Made by a program: the position numbers and the translations under genes. Shown here piece after piece: positions 1 through 9,257 of a stretch of DNA of 63,147 bases; the first letter of the stretch is position 1; each line of letters starts with the position of its first letter. The stretch is taken from NCBI GenBank assembly GCA_029936425.1, contig JAPYSU010000015.1:1-63147 (forward strand). The letters run 5' to 3'. The stretch comes from Litorimonas sp. Lineage in GTDB: Bacteria; Pseudomonadota; Alphaproteobacteria; Caulobacterales; Maricaulaceae. The notes beneath the pieces were generated by a model that saw nothing but the letters and a program-made list of their open reading frames with translations, ran no database searches and was not told the origin of the DNA.

Positions 1-655
1 GCATATGAGTGGACGTATGCGAGAAGATGTCTCCGATAATTCGCATACTGGGCTTGGGCGGATAAATATAAGTATTCCGCACCATAAACTCTTTTAAAAT
101 ATCATTCTGGATTGTGCCGGAAAGCTGTTCCTGTTTGACGCCTTGTTCTTCGGCTGCAGCGACATAGAGCGCCAAAACCGGCAAAACCGCGCCGTTCATC
201 GTCATGGAGACAGACATTTTATCAAGCGGGATTTGATCAAAAAGAACCCGCATGTCGTAAAGACTGTCAATGGCGACGCCCGCCATGCCGACATCACCCG
301 GCACGCGGGGGTGATCGGAATCATATCCGCGATGGGTGGCTAGGTCGAAAGCGACAGAGAGGCCTTTCTGTCCGGCGGCAAGGTTACGGCGGTAAAATGC
401 GTTGGAGTCTTCTGCGGTCGAGAATCCGGCATATTGACGGATCGTCCAAGGCCGCTGGACATACATGGTCGGGTAAGGTCCGCGAATATAAGGCTCCGAG
501 CCGGGCATCGTGTCGAGATTAGGTAAGCCCTCAACATCCGAAGCGGAGTAATGGGCTTTTATGGGGATACCTTCGGGTGACAACCAATCCTGACCGCCGC
601 CGGGTTTGGAGGAGGAATGCCCTAGATCAATTTTCGAAAAATCGGGATGAGTCAT
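1..655 (-). CDS. mutB: Methylmalonyl-CoA mutase large subunit, N-terminal part (gene runs off the window)
   Basis: Catalytic subunit of the adenosylcobalamin enzyme that interconverts methylmalonyl-CoA and succinyl-CoA in propionate metabolism. About 218 N-terminal residues are visible, and the rest, including the C-terminal B12-binding domain, lies outside the window. The strongest evidence is the family motif RQYAGFS (residues 73-79), whose Tyr is the substrate-stacking residue of the family, followed by a typical TIM-barrel start. The ATG lies inside the end of the upstream small-subunit gene, with the two overlapping as ATGA, so translation is probably coupled and the two subunits are made together. 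No anomaly is visible in this part. Confidence 0.93.
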   Translation of the reverse strand, partial: MTHPDFSKIDLGHSSSKPGGGQDWLSPEGIPIKAHYSASDVEGLPNLDTMPGSEPYIRGPYPTMYVQRPWTIRQYAGFSTAEDSNAFYRRNLAAGQKGLSVAFDLATHRGYDSDHPRVPGDVGMAGVAIDSLYDMRVLFDQIPLDKMSVSMTMNGAVLPVLALYVAAAEEQGVKQEQLSGTIQNDILKEFMVRNTYIYPPKPSMRIIGDIFSHTSTHM

Positions 656-1941
656 TTGGCGGCCTCCCGTAATTTTGCCGGTTTTGTTTCTTCTGCCCGG
701 TGCAAGGTGACGCCCAGAATAGGGTCGTTTTTCGCGTCGCGGTCGGATTTTGCCGCCGCAATAGACTTTTGGAGAGTTCCCGAAGCGATGACCTCTTCGA
801 TGCCGCCGCCGGACTCTATTGCCTGAAACTCTGTCCATGCGGTCTCCGCGATCTTTTGCGTGAGAGCTTCGTGGAAATAACTGCCATGGGCGGGGTCATT
901 GACCTGTCCGAGGTGGCTCTCTTCCATCATCATCAGCTGCATATTGCGCGAAATGCGATAGCTAAATGGCGTGGCCAAGCGCGGTCTGTCGGACGGCGCG
1001 TCCGTAAAGGGCCGCAAGGTCAAATAATCCGCCCCCCCGCAAACCGCGCCGAACCCGGCCGCCATAACGCGCAGCAAATTTGTCCAAGGGTCCACGGTCT
1101 GCATCATACGAAGGCTTGTGACGGCGTGTAGTGGAATATTTGCGTCTGCGCCGAAAACCTCGGCGATGCGGATGAGAATTTGTCTGGCCGCTCTGATTTT
1201 TGCAATGCCCAGATGCCCGTCCCGATCCGCTGCGAGGCATATGGAGAGTTTCGTCTTAGGGCCGTATTGGCGCCAATAGTGAGCGGCGCTCGCCGCCATG
1301 ACGCTAAGTTCCTGAGCCTCGGTTCCGCCCTGATCATGTATAGAGGCGGCGTTAATGCAGAGCGCCGTCCAGGACGCCGGCAAGTCTTTCAACGCGCTTT
1401 TCAGAGAAATAATTTCGGAGGCCGCGCCGGACAGAGCCATAGACACGGGATCCAGTCCTAAATTCACGACCGATTCAGATAAAGGAGAGTAGGATTTTAT
1501 AAGGTCAATCGTCTCCACGGGGCTTGATGTTATGAGAAACCGTAAAGGCACAAGGTTGAGCCAGACCCCTTCCAAGAGGCGTTTCAAGTCAGCCCGACTG
1601 ACTAGGTTTATTCCGTCCCTTGAGAGGCTGATATCCAGAGCGCTCGCGCCGCCTTCGAGATCGGCTAATAGCTGTTTGTTGGCGAATTGAATGTCCGGGT
1701 CACGGACAGGCGAGCACATATGCCAAGCCCGTTCTTCGAGGAGCGGGGATTTCAAACGTAGTTGCGCGGCCGTTTTCTCCGGCCTGTCCTTTTCGCTAAA
1801 GAAAGGACCACGTATCAGGTCATCATCCGTTTTTTTGATAAGGCTTTCAAATTCAGCGCCCTTTAGCCCTTTTTGAACGCGCGTCATCCAGTCTTCGCGT
1901 GAGAGGGATTCGAAGTCATTGTTTATTGAGAGATCAGACAT
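652..1941 (-). CDS. mutA: Methylmalonyl-CoA mutase small (non-catalytic) subunit
   Basis: Small subunit of a heterodimeric methylmalonyl-CoA mutase. It is about 429 residues and resembles only the TIM-barrel part of the family. It stops without a recognisable C-terminal B12-binding domain, which many longer MutA proteins retain as a degenerate copy. In the known heterodimer this chain is structural and does not bind cobalamin. The ATG at 1941 is chosen over an in-frame TTG two codons upstream, and neither has a strong Shine-Dalgarno sequence. It is first in an operon with mutB (ATGA overlap). The upstream 200 bp also separates it from the divergent reductase gene, so both promoters should lie there. 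Confidence 0.88.
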   Translation of the reverse strand: MSDLSINNDFESLSREDWMTRVQKGLKGAEFESLIKKTDDDLIRGPFFSEKDRPEKTAAQLRLKSPLLEERAWHMCSPVRDPDIQFANKQLLADLEGGASALDISLSRDGINLVSRADLKRLLEGVWLNLVPLRFLITSSPVETIDLIKSYSPLSESVVNLGLDPVSMALSGAASEIISLKSALKDLPASWTALCINAASIHDQGGTEAQELSVMAASAAHYWRQYGPKTKLSICLAADRDGHLGIAKIRAARQILIRIAEVFGADANIPLHAVTSLRMMQTVDPWTNLLRVMAAGFGAVCGGADYLTLRPFTDAPSDRPRLATPFSYRISRNMQLMMMEESHLGQVNDPAHGSYFHEALTQKIAETAWTEFQAIESGGGIEEVIASGTLQKSIAAAKSDRDAKNDPILGVTLHRAEETKPAKLREAAK

Positions 1942-2141
1942 AACCAACTTATTTAAAATGAAACTTCAGTCTATGTTCAGAGCGCAGGCAAAGCCAGAGC
2001 TGAGCTGTATTCCAGACCAGAAATTCGAAATTCTGTCGTTCTGTGTATAGAACACATGTTTCTTATATAGAATGTTGCCTTTCAGCACTACCCCGCCTAT
2101 AGGGCGGCTTGATTACAACACACACGCTTTTGGATAGATGT

Positions 2142-2924
2142 ATGTCAAACGCTCCCACAGAAGAAACCGTCATTGATGTTGAGCACTATACGGATCGTCT
2201 TTTCAGCTTCAATATCTCGCGTCCCAAATCCTTCCGTTTTCGCTCAGGTGAGTTCATTATGATCGGACTGCCGGCTTTACCGAGCCAGAAACGTCCTATT
2301 ATGCGGGCTTATTCTGTCGCATCGCCCAGCTGGGACGAAAGTCTGGAGTTTTTCTCTATCAAAGTCCCTGACGGCCCTCTGACCTCACGCCTTCAGAAGA
2401 TAAAAAAGGGTGATACGGTATTATTAGGCCGCAAACCTGTCGGAACTTTGGTTCTGGACGCACTCCTCCCCGGAAAGCGTCTTTATATGTTCTCAACAGG
2501 GACGGGGATTGCGCCATTTGCCTCTCTCGTTCGCGATCCGGAAACCTATGAGCGTTACGATCAAGTGATTTTGACCCATACCTGCCGTCAACGCGCGGAG
2601 CTGTCTTATGGTTTGCGCCTTGTCGAAAGCTTGAAAGATGACCCGCTCGTCGGCGAAATGATCGGGGACAAGCTTTTACATCTGACCTCCCTCACACGTG
2701 AAGATTACCCGCTGAAAGGCCGAATTACGACTTTGATTGAATCAGGGGATTTGTTCACAAATGCAGGCGTTCCGCCCCTTAATCCCGAAGAAGATCGCGT
2801 TATGATCTGCGGTTCCAAAGATATGATTGATGATACGGCGAAGCTCGTGGAGGGATTTGGCCTGAAAGAAGGCTCAAATTCCCAGCCGGCCGAATTTGTC
2901 GTTGAAAAATCATTTGTGGGTTAA
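2142..2924 (+). CDS. fpr: Ferredoxin/flavodoxin-NADP+ reductase
   Basis: FAD enzyme that moves electrons between NADPH and ferredoxin or flavodoxin in the cytosol, supplying reductive biosynthesis and oxidative-stress repair. The 261-residue length fits the bacterial subclass. Visible motifs are RAYSVASP (about residues 55-62, FAD binding, RxYS type) and GTGIAPF (about 120-126, NADP+ binding). The chain ends in FVVEKSFVG, the extended C-terminus typical of alphaproteobacterial Fpr. The ATG at 2142 is preferred over a TTG 33 bp upstream because the family starts just before the VEHYTDRLFSF segment. It is divergent from mutA and convergent with lptD, with only 26 bp between the stop codons. Confidence 0.92.
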   Translation: MSNAPTEETVIDVEHYTDRLFSFNISRPKSFRFRSGEFIMIGLPALPSQKRPIMRAYSVASPSWDESLEFFSIKVPDGPLTSRLQKIKKGDTVLLGRKPVGTLVLDALLPGKRLYMFSTGTGIAPFASLVRDPETYERYDQVILTHTCRQRAELSYGLRLVESLKDDPLVGEMIGDKLLHLTSLTREDYPLKGRITTLIESGDLFTNAGVPPLNPEEDRVMICGSKDMIDDTAKLVEGFGLKEGSNSQPAEFVVEKSFVG

Positions 2925-2950
2925 GCTACCCGCGCGACGACTCTTAAATT

Positions 2951-5341
2951 CTAATTGCCGCTATCGCCTAAAGTTAACAGGGCGATGCGGATGCCAAAGC
3001 CCGACGAATCGCGAATGGCGTCATTGGCCAGATTTTCTCTGTTATAGGTCAATTCAATCAGAGTGCAGTCATCCTGATAGGTCAATGAGAGGCTCTGGCG
3101 ACGCAGATTATTGCTGTCGATGTCGTAATAGCCTGTGTAGCGGGTTCTCCACTTATCCGTGATTTTTACACCCAGTGCACCGGAGACTTCTTCGGAAGGC
3201 GCATTATTGATGGCGAGGAGAGGGTTGCTGGCACTGTCGATGCGGTAATAGCGTGTAGACAGATCGAACCTTTTGTCGCGATACCGAAAGGACGAGTCGA
3301 TTCTACGGAAGCTGGAAGAATCTTCGTCAAATCGCACCCGTGTCTGAGACGAAAAGCGCTGTCCCAAATCAAGTTCGAATAGCCCGACAAGATCCGAATT
3401 GTCGTCCCGCAATCCAGAACTTGCGTCAAATTCCGTGTTGGTGTCAGTGGTATAGCTCTGCCCGACAAAAAGCTGTGCGCGGTTATCGTTCCAATTTGCA
3501 CTGACAGAGGCGCCGACATCGGCCCGTAGGCCGTCTTCCCAAAGATCGTAACCTGCAGCCTTGTTAGACTGCCAGAATAGCGCTTGATCGAGATCTATGT
3601 CAGTCCCGTCCTGAGCGAGGTCAACCGTAAAGCCATTGGAATCAAGGGTAGTAAACTGATCCAGTTTCGCATCGCCGAAATTTTGTGTCACTTGAACTCG
3701 GGGCTCAAGAATCCAGGTTACATTTCCATCAGACCGAATAAAAGGATAACGCGCGTCCACACCGACTTGGCCCAAAGTGCGGTTGAATTCATTTGTCTCA
3801 CTGCCTTCAGGCTCTATTTCGTAATAATCGAACCTTGCATTGGCGAAAGGCTGAACCTCTATACCGCCCGGCGCAATCCAGGTGCGAGAATAATCAAGGC
3901 CAATCGTACCTCGGCCGTAATTGGTGCCCTCTTGCCGCGTAAGCCAGGTCGTATCTCCGAAGAGTTTGAGCCGTCCATCCAGAACCGGGTCGGCGATATA
4001 TTTTTCCAACTCTATTTTCGGCGCTACGATAGGAAGCGCGTCGTCATTGTCTTCAAAAAGACGAAGTTGGTCATTGCCAAGTTCGACAATGCGGCTTCGC
4101 AGGTCCTGAAACCCAACAGTAGAGACGCTAAACCGCATATCATCGTCTTGCCCCACGAGATAGGCTTGCGACGTGTTGCGGCGGCTCTCGGAATCATAAA
4201 CGCCGCGCGTACCCGGACGTTCGTTTAAATCATAACGGTTCAGATAGTTATCATCCGTCGCCAGCTGCACCCCAAAGCCATATGTCCAGAAATCCGTTGG
4301 TTCGAAATAGCCGTCCGCAAAGATATGGGAGCGCCAGCGTTTACCTGTTGGAGCGGTGCTGGGGTCGAAAAAGCGGTTTGGATCGTCAAAAGCATTGCCG
4401 TCACGGTCAAATATGCTTCCATAGGTAAAGCTACCCTCAACATCCACGCGGCCAGTATTAAACAGACGCGCGAATTGATATTCCATCAAGGGATTTACTT
4501 TGGAAAAGACGCGGGGCGTTATCGTTGCCTCGGTGTAGTCATCAATGGCCCAGTAATAGGGAGCTTCAAGCGTAAAACCTTTGTCACTGGCCAGCCCGAC
4601 GAAAGGGGTTAGGAAGCCGCTGGCTCTTTCGGCGCTTGGATCCGGGTGCGCAAGATAAGGTGTGTAAAGCACGGGTACGCCCAGAAGCTCCAAGACCGCA
4701 TCATTATACCGGATGGTGCGGGTATCTTTGTCCTGCCGGACTCGTTTGGCCCGTAATCTCCATGAGGGGGTTTCAACATCTCCGTCTGCATCCCGGCAAA
4801 GCTCACAGGCCGTATAATAGGCGTTATAGAATTCAAATTCTTCTTTGGTGTTGCGATTGACAAACCGCGCGCCAACCACGCCGCCTCCTTCGATGCGGCC
4901 TGTGTAATTGGTCGCAGTACCAGCCTCTAACTCATCGGAAAGTTCAAGCTTGTCAGCATATTGAGTGGAGCCTGTTGCATCGATCAAGATAACATTGCCA
5001 GTCGCCACGATTTCGCCTGTATTCAGATCATAAACCACTGTTTCGGCGCGTAGGGTCCTGTCTTGATATCGCCCTTCGACCTCGCCGGATACGGTGAGAA
5101 TATTAGCTTTTTCATCATTCGTAAGACTGTTGGCTTCCAGATAAATCAGATCCGGGTCTCGGTAAGGGCTGTCAGGAGCGAGTTGCAAAGGACGGTTGGT
5201 ACCGGCTGCCGTTTCGCTGACCCCGATCTGAGCGAAAGCAGGGAGGGCCGCCCCGGTAACAAAAAGAGCTGCGGCAACAGCGCTGGTTCTCAGAAGAGCA
5301 GCTGATCGCAAACGGGAAGTCTGTGGCCGTGGCTGTGTCAT
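2951..5341 (-). CDS. lptD: LPS-assembly outer-membrane protein LptD
   Basis: Outer-membrane beta-barrel that, with LptE, inserts lipopolysaccharide into the outer leaflet. At 796 residues it is full length. A signal peptide ends near residue 37 (ALPAFAQ). Next comes an OstA/LptA-like jellyroll (roughly 60-170) with a close Cys pair (ACELC, near 180), and then a long C-terminal barrel with many aromatic strands. One more Cys lies near the end (QDDCTLIEL). The family depends on disulphides between N- and C-terminal Cys. Many alphaproteobacteria have lptD in a surA-pdxA-ksgA cluster, but here it stands alone behind lrp. A good SD (AGGGGA) precedes the ATG, and a terminator-like hairpin sits in its leader. 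Confidence 0.93.
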   Translation of the reverse strand: MTQPRPQTSRLRSAALLRTSAVAAALFVTGAALPAFAQIGVSETAAGTNRPLQLAPDSPYRDPDLIYLEANSLTNDEKANILTVSGEVEGRYQDRTLRAETVVYDLNTGEIVATGNVILIDATGSTQYADKLELSDELEAGTATNYTGRIEGGGVVGARFVNRNTKEEFEFYNAYYTACELCRDADGDVETPSWRLRAKRVRQDKDTRTIRYNDAVLELLGVPVLYTPYLAHPDPSAERASGFLTPFVGLASDKGFTLEAPYYWAIDDYTEATITPRVFSKVNPLMEYQFARLFNTGRVDVEGSFTYGSIFDRDGNAFDDPNRFFDPSTAPTGKRWRSHIFADGYFEPTDFWTYGFGVQLATDDNYLNRYDLNERPGTRGVYDSESRRNTSQAYLVGQDDDMRFSVSTVGFQDLRSRIVELGNDQLRLFEDNDDALPIVAPKIELEKYIADPVLDGRLKLFGDTTWLTRQEGTNYGRGTIGLDYSRTWIAPGGIEVQPFANARFDYYEIEPEGSETNEFNRTLGQVGVDARYPFIRSDGNVTWILEPRVQVTQNFGDAKLDQFTTLDSNGFTVDLAQDGTDIDLDQALFWQSNKAAGYDLWEDGLRADVGASVSANWNDNRAQLFVGQSYTTDTNTEFDASSGLRDDNSDLVGLFELDLGQRFSSQTRVRFDEDSSSFRRIDSSFRYRDKRFDLSTRYYRIDSASNPLLAINNAPSEEVSGALGVKITDKWRTRYTGYYDIDSNNLRRQSLSLTYQDDCTLIELTYNRENLANDAIRDSSGFGIRIALLTLGDSGN

Positions 5342-5372
5342 CTGTCCCCTGTCAGTTCCATTTGCGTTTCTT

Positions 5373-5396
5373 TAAAAAAGGCGAAGCGTCGCCTTT
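5373..5396 (-). terminator. Rho-independent terminator-like hairpin between lrp and lptD
   Basis: On the minus strand a 7-bp stem (AAGGCGA with TCGCCTT, 4-nt loop) is followed by a T run. It fits as the terminator of lrp, but it ends only about 32 nt before the lptD ATG. It therefore also sits where the lptD leader must be, and could act as an attenuator. Confidence 0.7.
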
Positions 5397-5517
5397 CTTC
5401 TTCGCCTTACCCAATCGCCTCGTCACGGTCTATGCAAAAGCCTGATTTTTTTCACTATATTGAGTGAATTTTCTGCCATCTGAATGTCATGTGGGTTTCG
5501 GCATAGTCTGAATGGCC

Positions 5518-5982
5518 TTAAGTTTTCCTTGGTGGATACCCACTCCACCTTTTAACGGTTTTCATTACGAGAGAGGACTGAATGCGGCTGACATGGGGCA
5601 AGGCAGCGATGACGCGGCGATACAGTCTTTCATATTCTTTCGTGTCAGGGGCGGCGACCTTGATGAGGTAATCTGCCATGCCTGTCATAAGATGGCATTC
5701 AAGTACTTCCGGTCTAGCGAGCGCGGCTTTTTCGAATGCGGAGAGAATAGCTTCGCTCTGACCTTCAAGCGTGACTTCCACATAAAACGTCATGTTGAAG
5801 CCCAGCTTTTCTCCGTTCAGTCGCGCCGAGTAATGTTCAATAACACCGGTCTTTTCTAAAATACCGATGCGGCGATGACAGGCGGAGGCGGAAAGACCAA
5901 CGGACTCGCCAATATCCGCAATAGACCGGCGACAATCTTTTTGCAGAAGGGCTAGGATTTTCCGATCAATATCATCAATCAT
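5518..5982 (-). CDS. Lrp/AsnC-family transcriptional regulator
   Basis: Feast/famine regulator of about 154 residues. An N-terminal AsnC-type helix-turn-helix (roughly residues 3-60, including LLQKDCRRSIADIGESVGLS) is followed by an effector-binding RAM domain (about 65-150) containing the GMADYLIKV strand. The ATG at 5982 is preferred to a GTG four codons upstream. It is divergent from alanine dehydrogenase with about 130 bp between the starts. That arrangement is known in many bacteria (AldR/BkdR-like regulators), where the Lrp protein senses alanine or other amino acids and activates ald. Local control of ald is therefore likely, but this is inference from context. Confidence 0.88.
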   Translation of the reverse strand: MIDDIDRKILALLQKDCRRSIADIGESVGLSASACHRRIGILEKTGVIEHYSARLNGEKLGFNMTFYVEVTLEGQSEAILSAFEKAALARPEVLECHLMTGMADYLIKVAAPDTKEYERLYRRVIAALPHVSRIQSSLVMKTVKRWSGYPPRKT

Positions 5983-6028
5983 GATTTGAAACACAGATAT
6001 ATCATCTATTCTTCGTATATTATTCTAA

Positions 6029-6061
6029 TATTGGTCACAATACCGAATAAAATTAGATAAT
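6029..6061 (+). promoter_or_regulatory. Putative ald promoter and Lrp-type operator
   Basis: A short palindrome TATTG-GTCA-CAATA (6029-6042) overlaps a possible -35 TTGGTC (6031-6036), with a possible -10 TAGATA 17 bp further on (6054-6059). The region is AT-rich and lies between divergent lrp and ald, as expected for a shared control region. Assigned by eye only. Confidence 0.4.
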
Positions 6062-6114
6062 TTATCGAAAGGGCGTCTGTTAATTCCCGACCAAGAGACA
6101 AATGGAGTAGATAA

Positions 6115-7227
6115 ATGCATATTGGCGTCCCTAAGGAAATTAAAAATCACGAATACCGCGTCGGCCTGACGCCGGAATCGGTGGCCGAGCTTGTTCAAGA
6201 CGGTCAAACCGTCGTCATGGAAACACAGGCCGGGGCCGGAATTGGCGCTTCGGACGAAGAATATATGGCTGCAGGCGCCACTATTGCCCAGACCGCCAAA
6301 GAAATCTTCGAAACTGCCGAAATGATTATCAAGGTCAAAGAGCCGCAAGCCAATGAACGCGCTATGCTCCGCGAAGGCCAGATCCTCTATACATTCCTTC
6401 ACTTGGCACCCGACGCGCCCCAGACAAAGGACCTGATTGAGAGTGGTTCTGTTTGTATTGCCTATGAAACGGTTACGGACGATCGTGGCTTTTTGCCTCT
6501 TTTGCGCCCGATGAGCCAAGTCGCGGGTCGTCTCTCCATTCAGGTCGGCGCGAAAGCTCTGCAAAAAGACGGCGGCGGTCGCGGCGTTTTGCTCGGCGGC
6601 GTTCCCGGGACAGCTCCGGCCAAAGTCGTGATTATCGGCGGCGGGGATGTCGGCTTTAATGCGGCGCAAATGGCCGTGGGTATGCAGGCGGATGTGACTA
6701 TTCTGGATCGTAGTAATACGCGTATGGAAGAGCTGTCCTATTATTTCGGAAATAAAGCAAAAATCGTTCGGTCGACGCCTGCCGTTCTGGACGAGCTTTT
6801 GACAACTGCAGATCTGGTTGTCGGAGCGGTCCTGATTCCGGGCGCCTCTGCGCCTAAGCTGGTGACGCGTGAGCATTTGTCGACAATGCTGGACGGGGCC
6901 GTTCTCGTGGATGTGGCGATTGACCAGGGCGGGTGTTTTGAGAGCTCCCGCGCGACCACTCATGATGACCCGACTTATATTGTCGACGGCGTTGTGCACT
7001 ACTGTGTGGCGAATATGCCGGGGGCTGTGGCCCGCACGTCAACTTACGCGCTCAACGCCGCGACTTTGGTACATGCCAAGCGTCTGGCTCGATACGGATG
7101 GAAAGAGGCGCTGGCGTCTGACCCGCATCTGTTAAACGGCCTGAATGTTTGCGAAGGCAAATTGACAATTGAAGCCGTTGCCGAAGCGCAGGGCCTTGAC
7201 TGGGTTCCGGCTTCAAGCTGCGTCTAA
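6115..7227 (+). CDS. ald: Alanine dehydrogenase
   Basis: NAD-dependent enzyme that reversibly deaminates L-alanine to pyruvate and ammonium. At 370 residues it has the usual family length. The start MHIGVPKEIKNHEYRVGLTP is diagnostic. The catalytic Lys75 (IIKVKEP) and His96 (HLAPD) are present, and the NAD-binding glycine motif GGGDVGFNAAQ lies near 175-185. The gene is divergent from an Lrp-family regulator. Its 3' end overlaps the tail of convergent galM by 15 bp, so no terminator fits between them. It likely lets the cell use alanine as a carbon and nitrogen source. Confidence 0.96.
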   Translation: MHIGVPKEIKNHEYRVGLTPESVAELVQDGQTVVMETQAGAGIGASDEEYMAAGATIAQTAKEIFETAEMIIKVKEPQANERAMLREGQILYTFLHLAPDAPQTKDLIESGSVCIAYETVTDDRGFLPLLRPMSQVAGRLSIQVGAKALQKDGGGRGVLLGGVPGTAPAKVVIIGGGDVGFNAAQMAVGMQADVTILDRSNTRMEELSYYFGNKAKIVRSTPAVLDELLTTADLVVGAVLIPGASAPKLVTREHLSTMLDGAVLVDVAIDQGGCFESSRATTHDDPTYIVDGVVHYCVANMPGAVARTSTYALNAATLVHAKRLARYGWKEALASDPHLLNGLNVCEGKLTIEAVAEAQGLDWVPASSCV

Positions 7228-8196
7228 ATTTTCTATTTTATAGAGAATAGTAAAGGCCCAGCTTTGGCCGGGCCTTAAGATAATATCGCCCAGAGCGGGC
7301 AGGTTAACAATATTGGGCGGGAATTGCGGTTCAAACGCGATTCCTGCCCCGTTTGTATAGGTATCTTTCCGCTTTCCCTTGATTTGGCCTAACTTATGGC
7401 CTGTATAGATTTGAAGCCCGGGAAGATCCGAAAGTATTTTTAGACGCCGCAGGCCGTCCGGCGAACTCAAGGTGACCATTGGGCGCATTCCGGTTCCCGG
7501 CACCACAAAATGATGGTCAATTTCTGTCGACCCTATTTTCGCTGATGCCCCGAGTTCCAATTCCGAGCCTTCTATTGGACGTGCGTTGCCATGATTAATG
7601 CCTTGCCCATCTGTTTCAAAATAATGCGTCGCTTCAGTCGTCAGGCCGTGCTCAGGAACGCGCCCTCCGCCCAGATTGAAATAGCTGTGTCCCGTCAGGC
7701 TGATAGGCGTCGACGCATCCGTTTTGGCTGACATATCAAGGCGAAGGCCGTCTTTTTCCAGAGCATATCGAAAATCGGCTGTCACATTTCCGGGGTAGCC
7801 TTGGAATCCGTCCGGGCTGATATGACGAAAAACAACAGAAGATCCTTCAACCCGGCCCTCCCAATTAACCCGGTCAAATCCGACGGGGCCGCTGTGGAGG
7901 GTGTTTTTATTTTCATTGGCGCTGACAGAAATGTTTTTTCCGTCCAGTGAAAATCTGGCTTTCTCAATGCGGTTGGCGACCCGTCCAATCGCGGCGCCAA
8001 AATAAGGATGAGGCGCAAGATAGTCGTCTAGATTATCAAATCCCAAAACGATATCTGTCCCGTCAGGGAGGCAGAAAGACTGCAATGTTGCGCCGTAACT
8101 CAGCAGGGTTGCGGTAAAGCCAGTCGACGTTTTTAATGTAAAACTTTCAACGTCGTCCCCGTCCGGTAATGTGCCAAATCTTTGAATAGGTATCAT
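7213..8196 (-). CDS. galM: Aldose 1-epimerase (mutarotase family)
   Basis: Interconverts alpha and beta anomers of aldoses such as glucose or galactose. It has 327 residues, the usual size for the family. Visible family elements are NTLHSGPVGFD (about residues 97-107) and TGHSYFNLGG (about 165-175, with the catalytic His). The C-terminal AGIAFEPQFPPN carries the catalytic Glu. There is no signal peptide, so it is cytosolic. No sugar-catabolic operon surrounds it, so the substrate cannot be named from context. Its last codons overlap the end of ald tail to tail. Confidence 0.9.
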   Translation of the reverse strand: MIPIQRFGTLPDGDDVESFTLKTSTGFTATLLSYGATLQSFCLPDGTDIVLGFDNLDDYLAPHPYFGAAIGRVANRIEKARFSLDGKNISVSANENKNTLHSGPVGFDRVNWEGRVEGSSVVFRHISPDGFQGYPGNVTADFRYALEKDGLRLDMSAKTDASTPISLTGHSYFNLGGGRVPEHGLTTEATHYFETDGQGINHGNARPIEGSELELGASAKIGSTEIDHHFVVPGTGMRPMVTLSSPDGLRRLKILSDLPGLQIYTGHKLGQIKGKRKDTYTNGAGIAFEPQFPPNIVNLPALGDIILRPGQSWAFTILYKIENLDAA

Positions 8197-8281
8197 GCGT
8201 CTGCCTTAAGCTCTGCGCTCCCGCTTGCCAAGACGGGGCGTGATGCCGCATATTAAATTCTAATTTAGCGAGGACAGACTT

Positions 8282-9109
8282 ATGAATACGCAAAGCGCCG
8301 TCAATGCCAGTTCCGGTTTCATGATCCCGGACCCGACAGAAGTTCCGAGATTGGAAGGAAAGGTCTCCGAAGCGGAATGGACACTTAGAAAGCAACTGGC
8401 GGCGACCTACCGGCTTTGCGCGCTTCATGGGTGGTCAGACCTTGTGTTTACCCATATTTCCGTTCGCCTTCCGGATGAGGACGGGGAAGAGCGTTTCCTG
8501 ATTAATCCTTACGGCGTCATGTTTGACGAAATGACCGCTAGCGCTCTTGTTAAAATCGATCTGGACGGAAAAATCTGTCAGGACACGCCGTATTTTGTCA
8601 ATCCGGCCGGTTTCACTATCCACTCCGCCGTTCATATGGCGCGAGAAGATGCCGGATGCGTCATCCACGTCCACACACCTTATGGCATAGCCGTAAGCGT
8701 TCAGAAAAAAGGCCTGCGCCGCTACACCCAGTTTTCCATGCAGGTTCAGCATGATCTGGCTTATCATGACTATGAAGGCATTGCGCTGGAACTGGAGGAG
8801 CGCGAACGTATTGTTAAAGATCTAGGGGATAAATCTCTTATGCTCTTACGAAATCACGGAACCCTGACATTGGGTAAAACCTGCGGCACGGCTTTTCTAC
8901 GTATGTATTTCCTGGAAAATGCCTGCAAGACCCAAATTCTCGCGCAATCCGTTGGATCTGAGGACGCCCTGCATGAAGAGCCTGAAACAATGGGGCAAAA
9001 AGTTTATCAACAGGGGTCAGCCGCTTTCGTGCCGGGTATGGGCGACAATCTGGTCTGGCCGGGATTAATGCGGAAGTTGCAGAGGGCAAATCCGGGGTAT
9101 GACCACTAG
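8282..9109 (+). CDS. Class II aldolase/adducin family protein
   Basis: 275-residue member of the zinc-dependent class II aldolase/adducin fold. The metal-binding HVHTPYG (His129 and His131) and LLRNHGTL (His192) are present, together with INPYGVMFDEMTA in the substrate/phosphate region. Longer proteins of this branch, unlike FucA or AraD, are usually annotated only as adducin-like, and their reaction is unknown. The start at 8282 follows the divergent galM gene by 85 bp. I would not assign a sugar substrate. Confidence 0.85.
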   Translation: MNTQSAVNASSGFMIPDPTEVPRLEGKVSEAEWTLRKQLAATYRLCALHGWSDLVFTHISVRLPDEDGEERFLINPYGVMFDEMTASALVKIDLDGKICQDTPYFVNPAGFTIHSAVHMAREDAGCVIHVHTPYGIAVSVQKKGLRRYTQFSMQVQHDLAYHDYEGIALELEERERIVKDLGDKSLMLLRNHGTLTLGKTCGTAFLRMYFLENACKTQILAQSVGSEDALHEEPETMGQKVYQQGSAAFVPGMGDNLVWPGLMRKLQRANPGYDH

Positions 9110-9257
9110 GAAATACACCTGAGTAGTCAAATTCTGGCTCTATCTGTCTGGGTTTTGGCTGTAATCGTCCGAATTAAATCTAAAGACTTTGGGTCAATAC
9201 ATGATAGAGATCGAAAAAACAGGTCTGGGGGAATGACCAAAAGGGACAGACAAGTTT

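Noticed and set aside
5451..5468. TTCACT/AGTGAA palindrome downstream of lrp as a terminator
   Set aside because: The T run is on the wrong side for lrp and the stem is AT-rich. The GC-rich hairpin at 5373-5396 is the better terminator.
6025..6999. 324-codon open frame antisense to ald
   Set aside because: It lies wholly over a clear alanine dehydrogenase and shows no domain or signal. It is a shadow of the codon use on the other strand.
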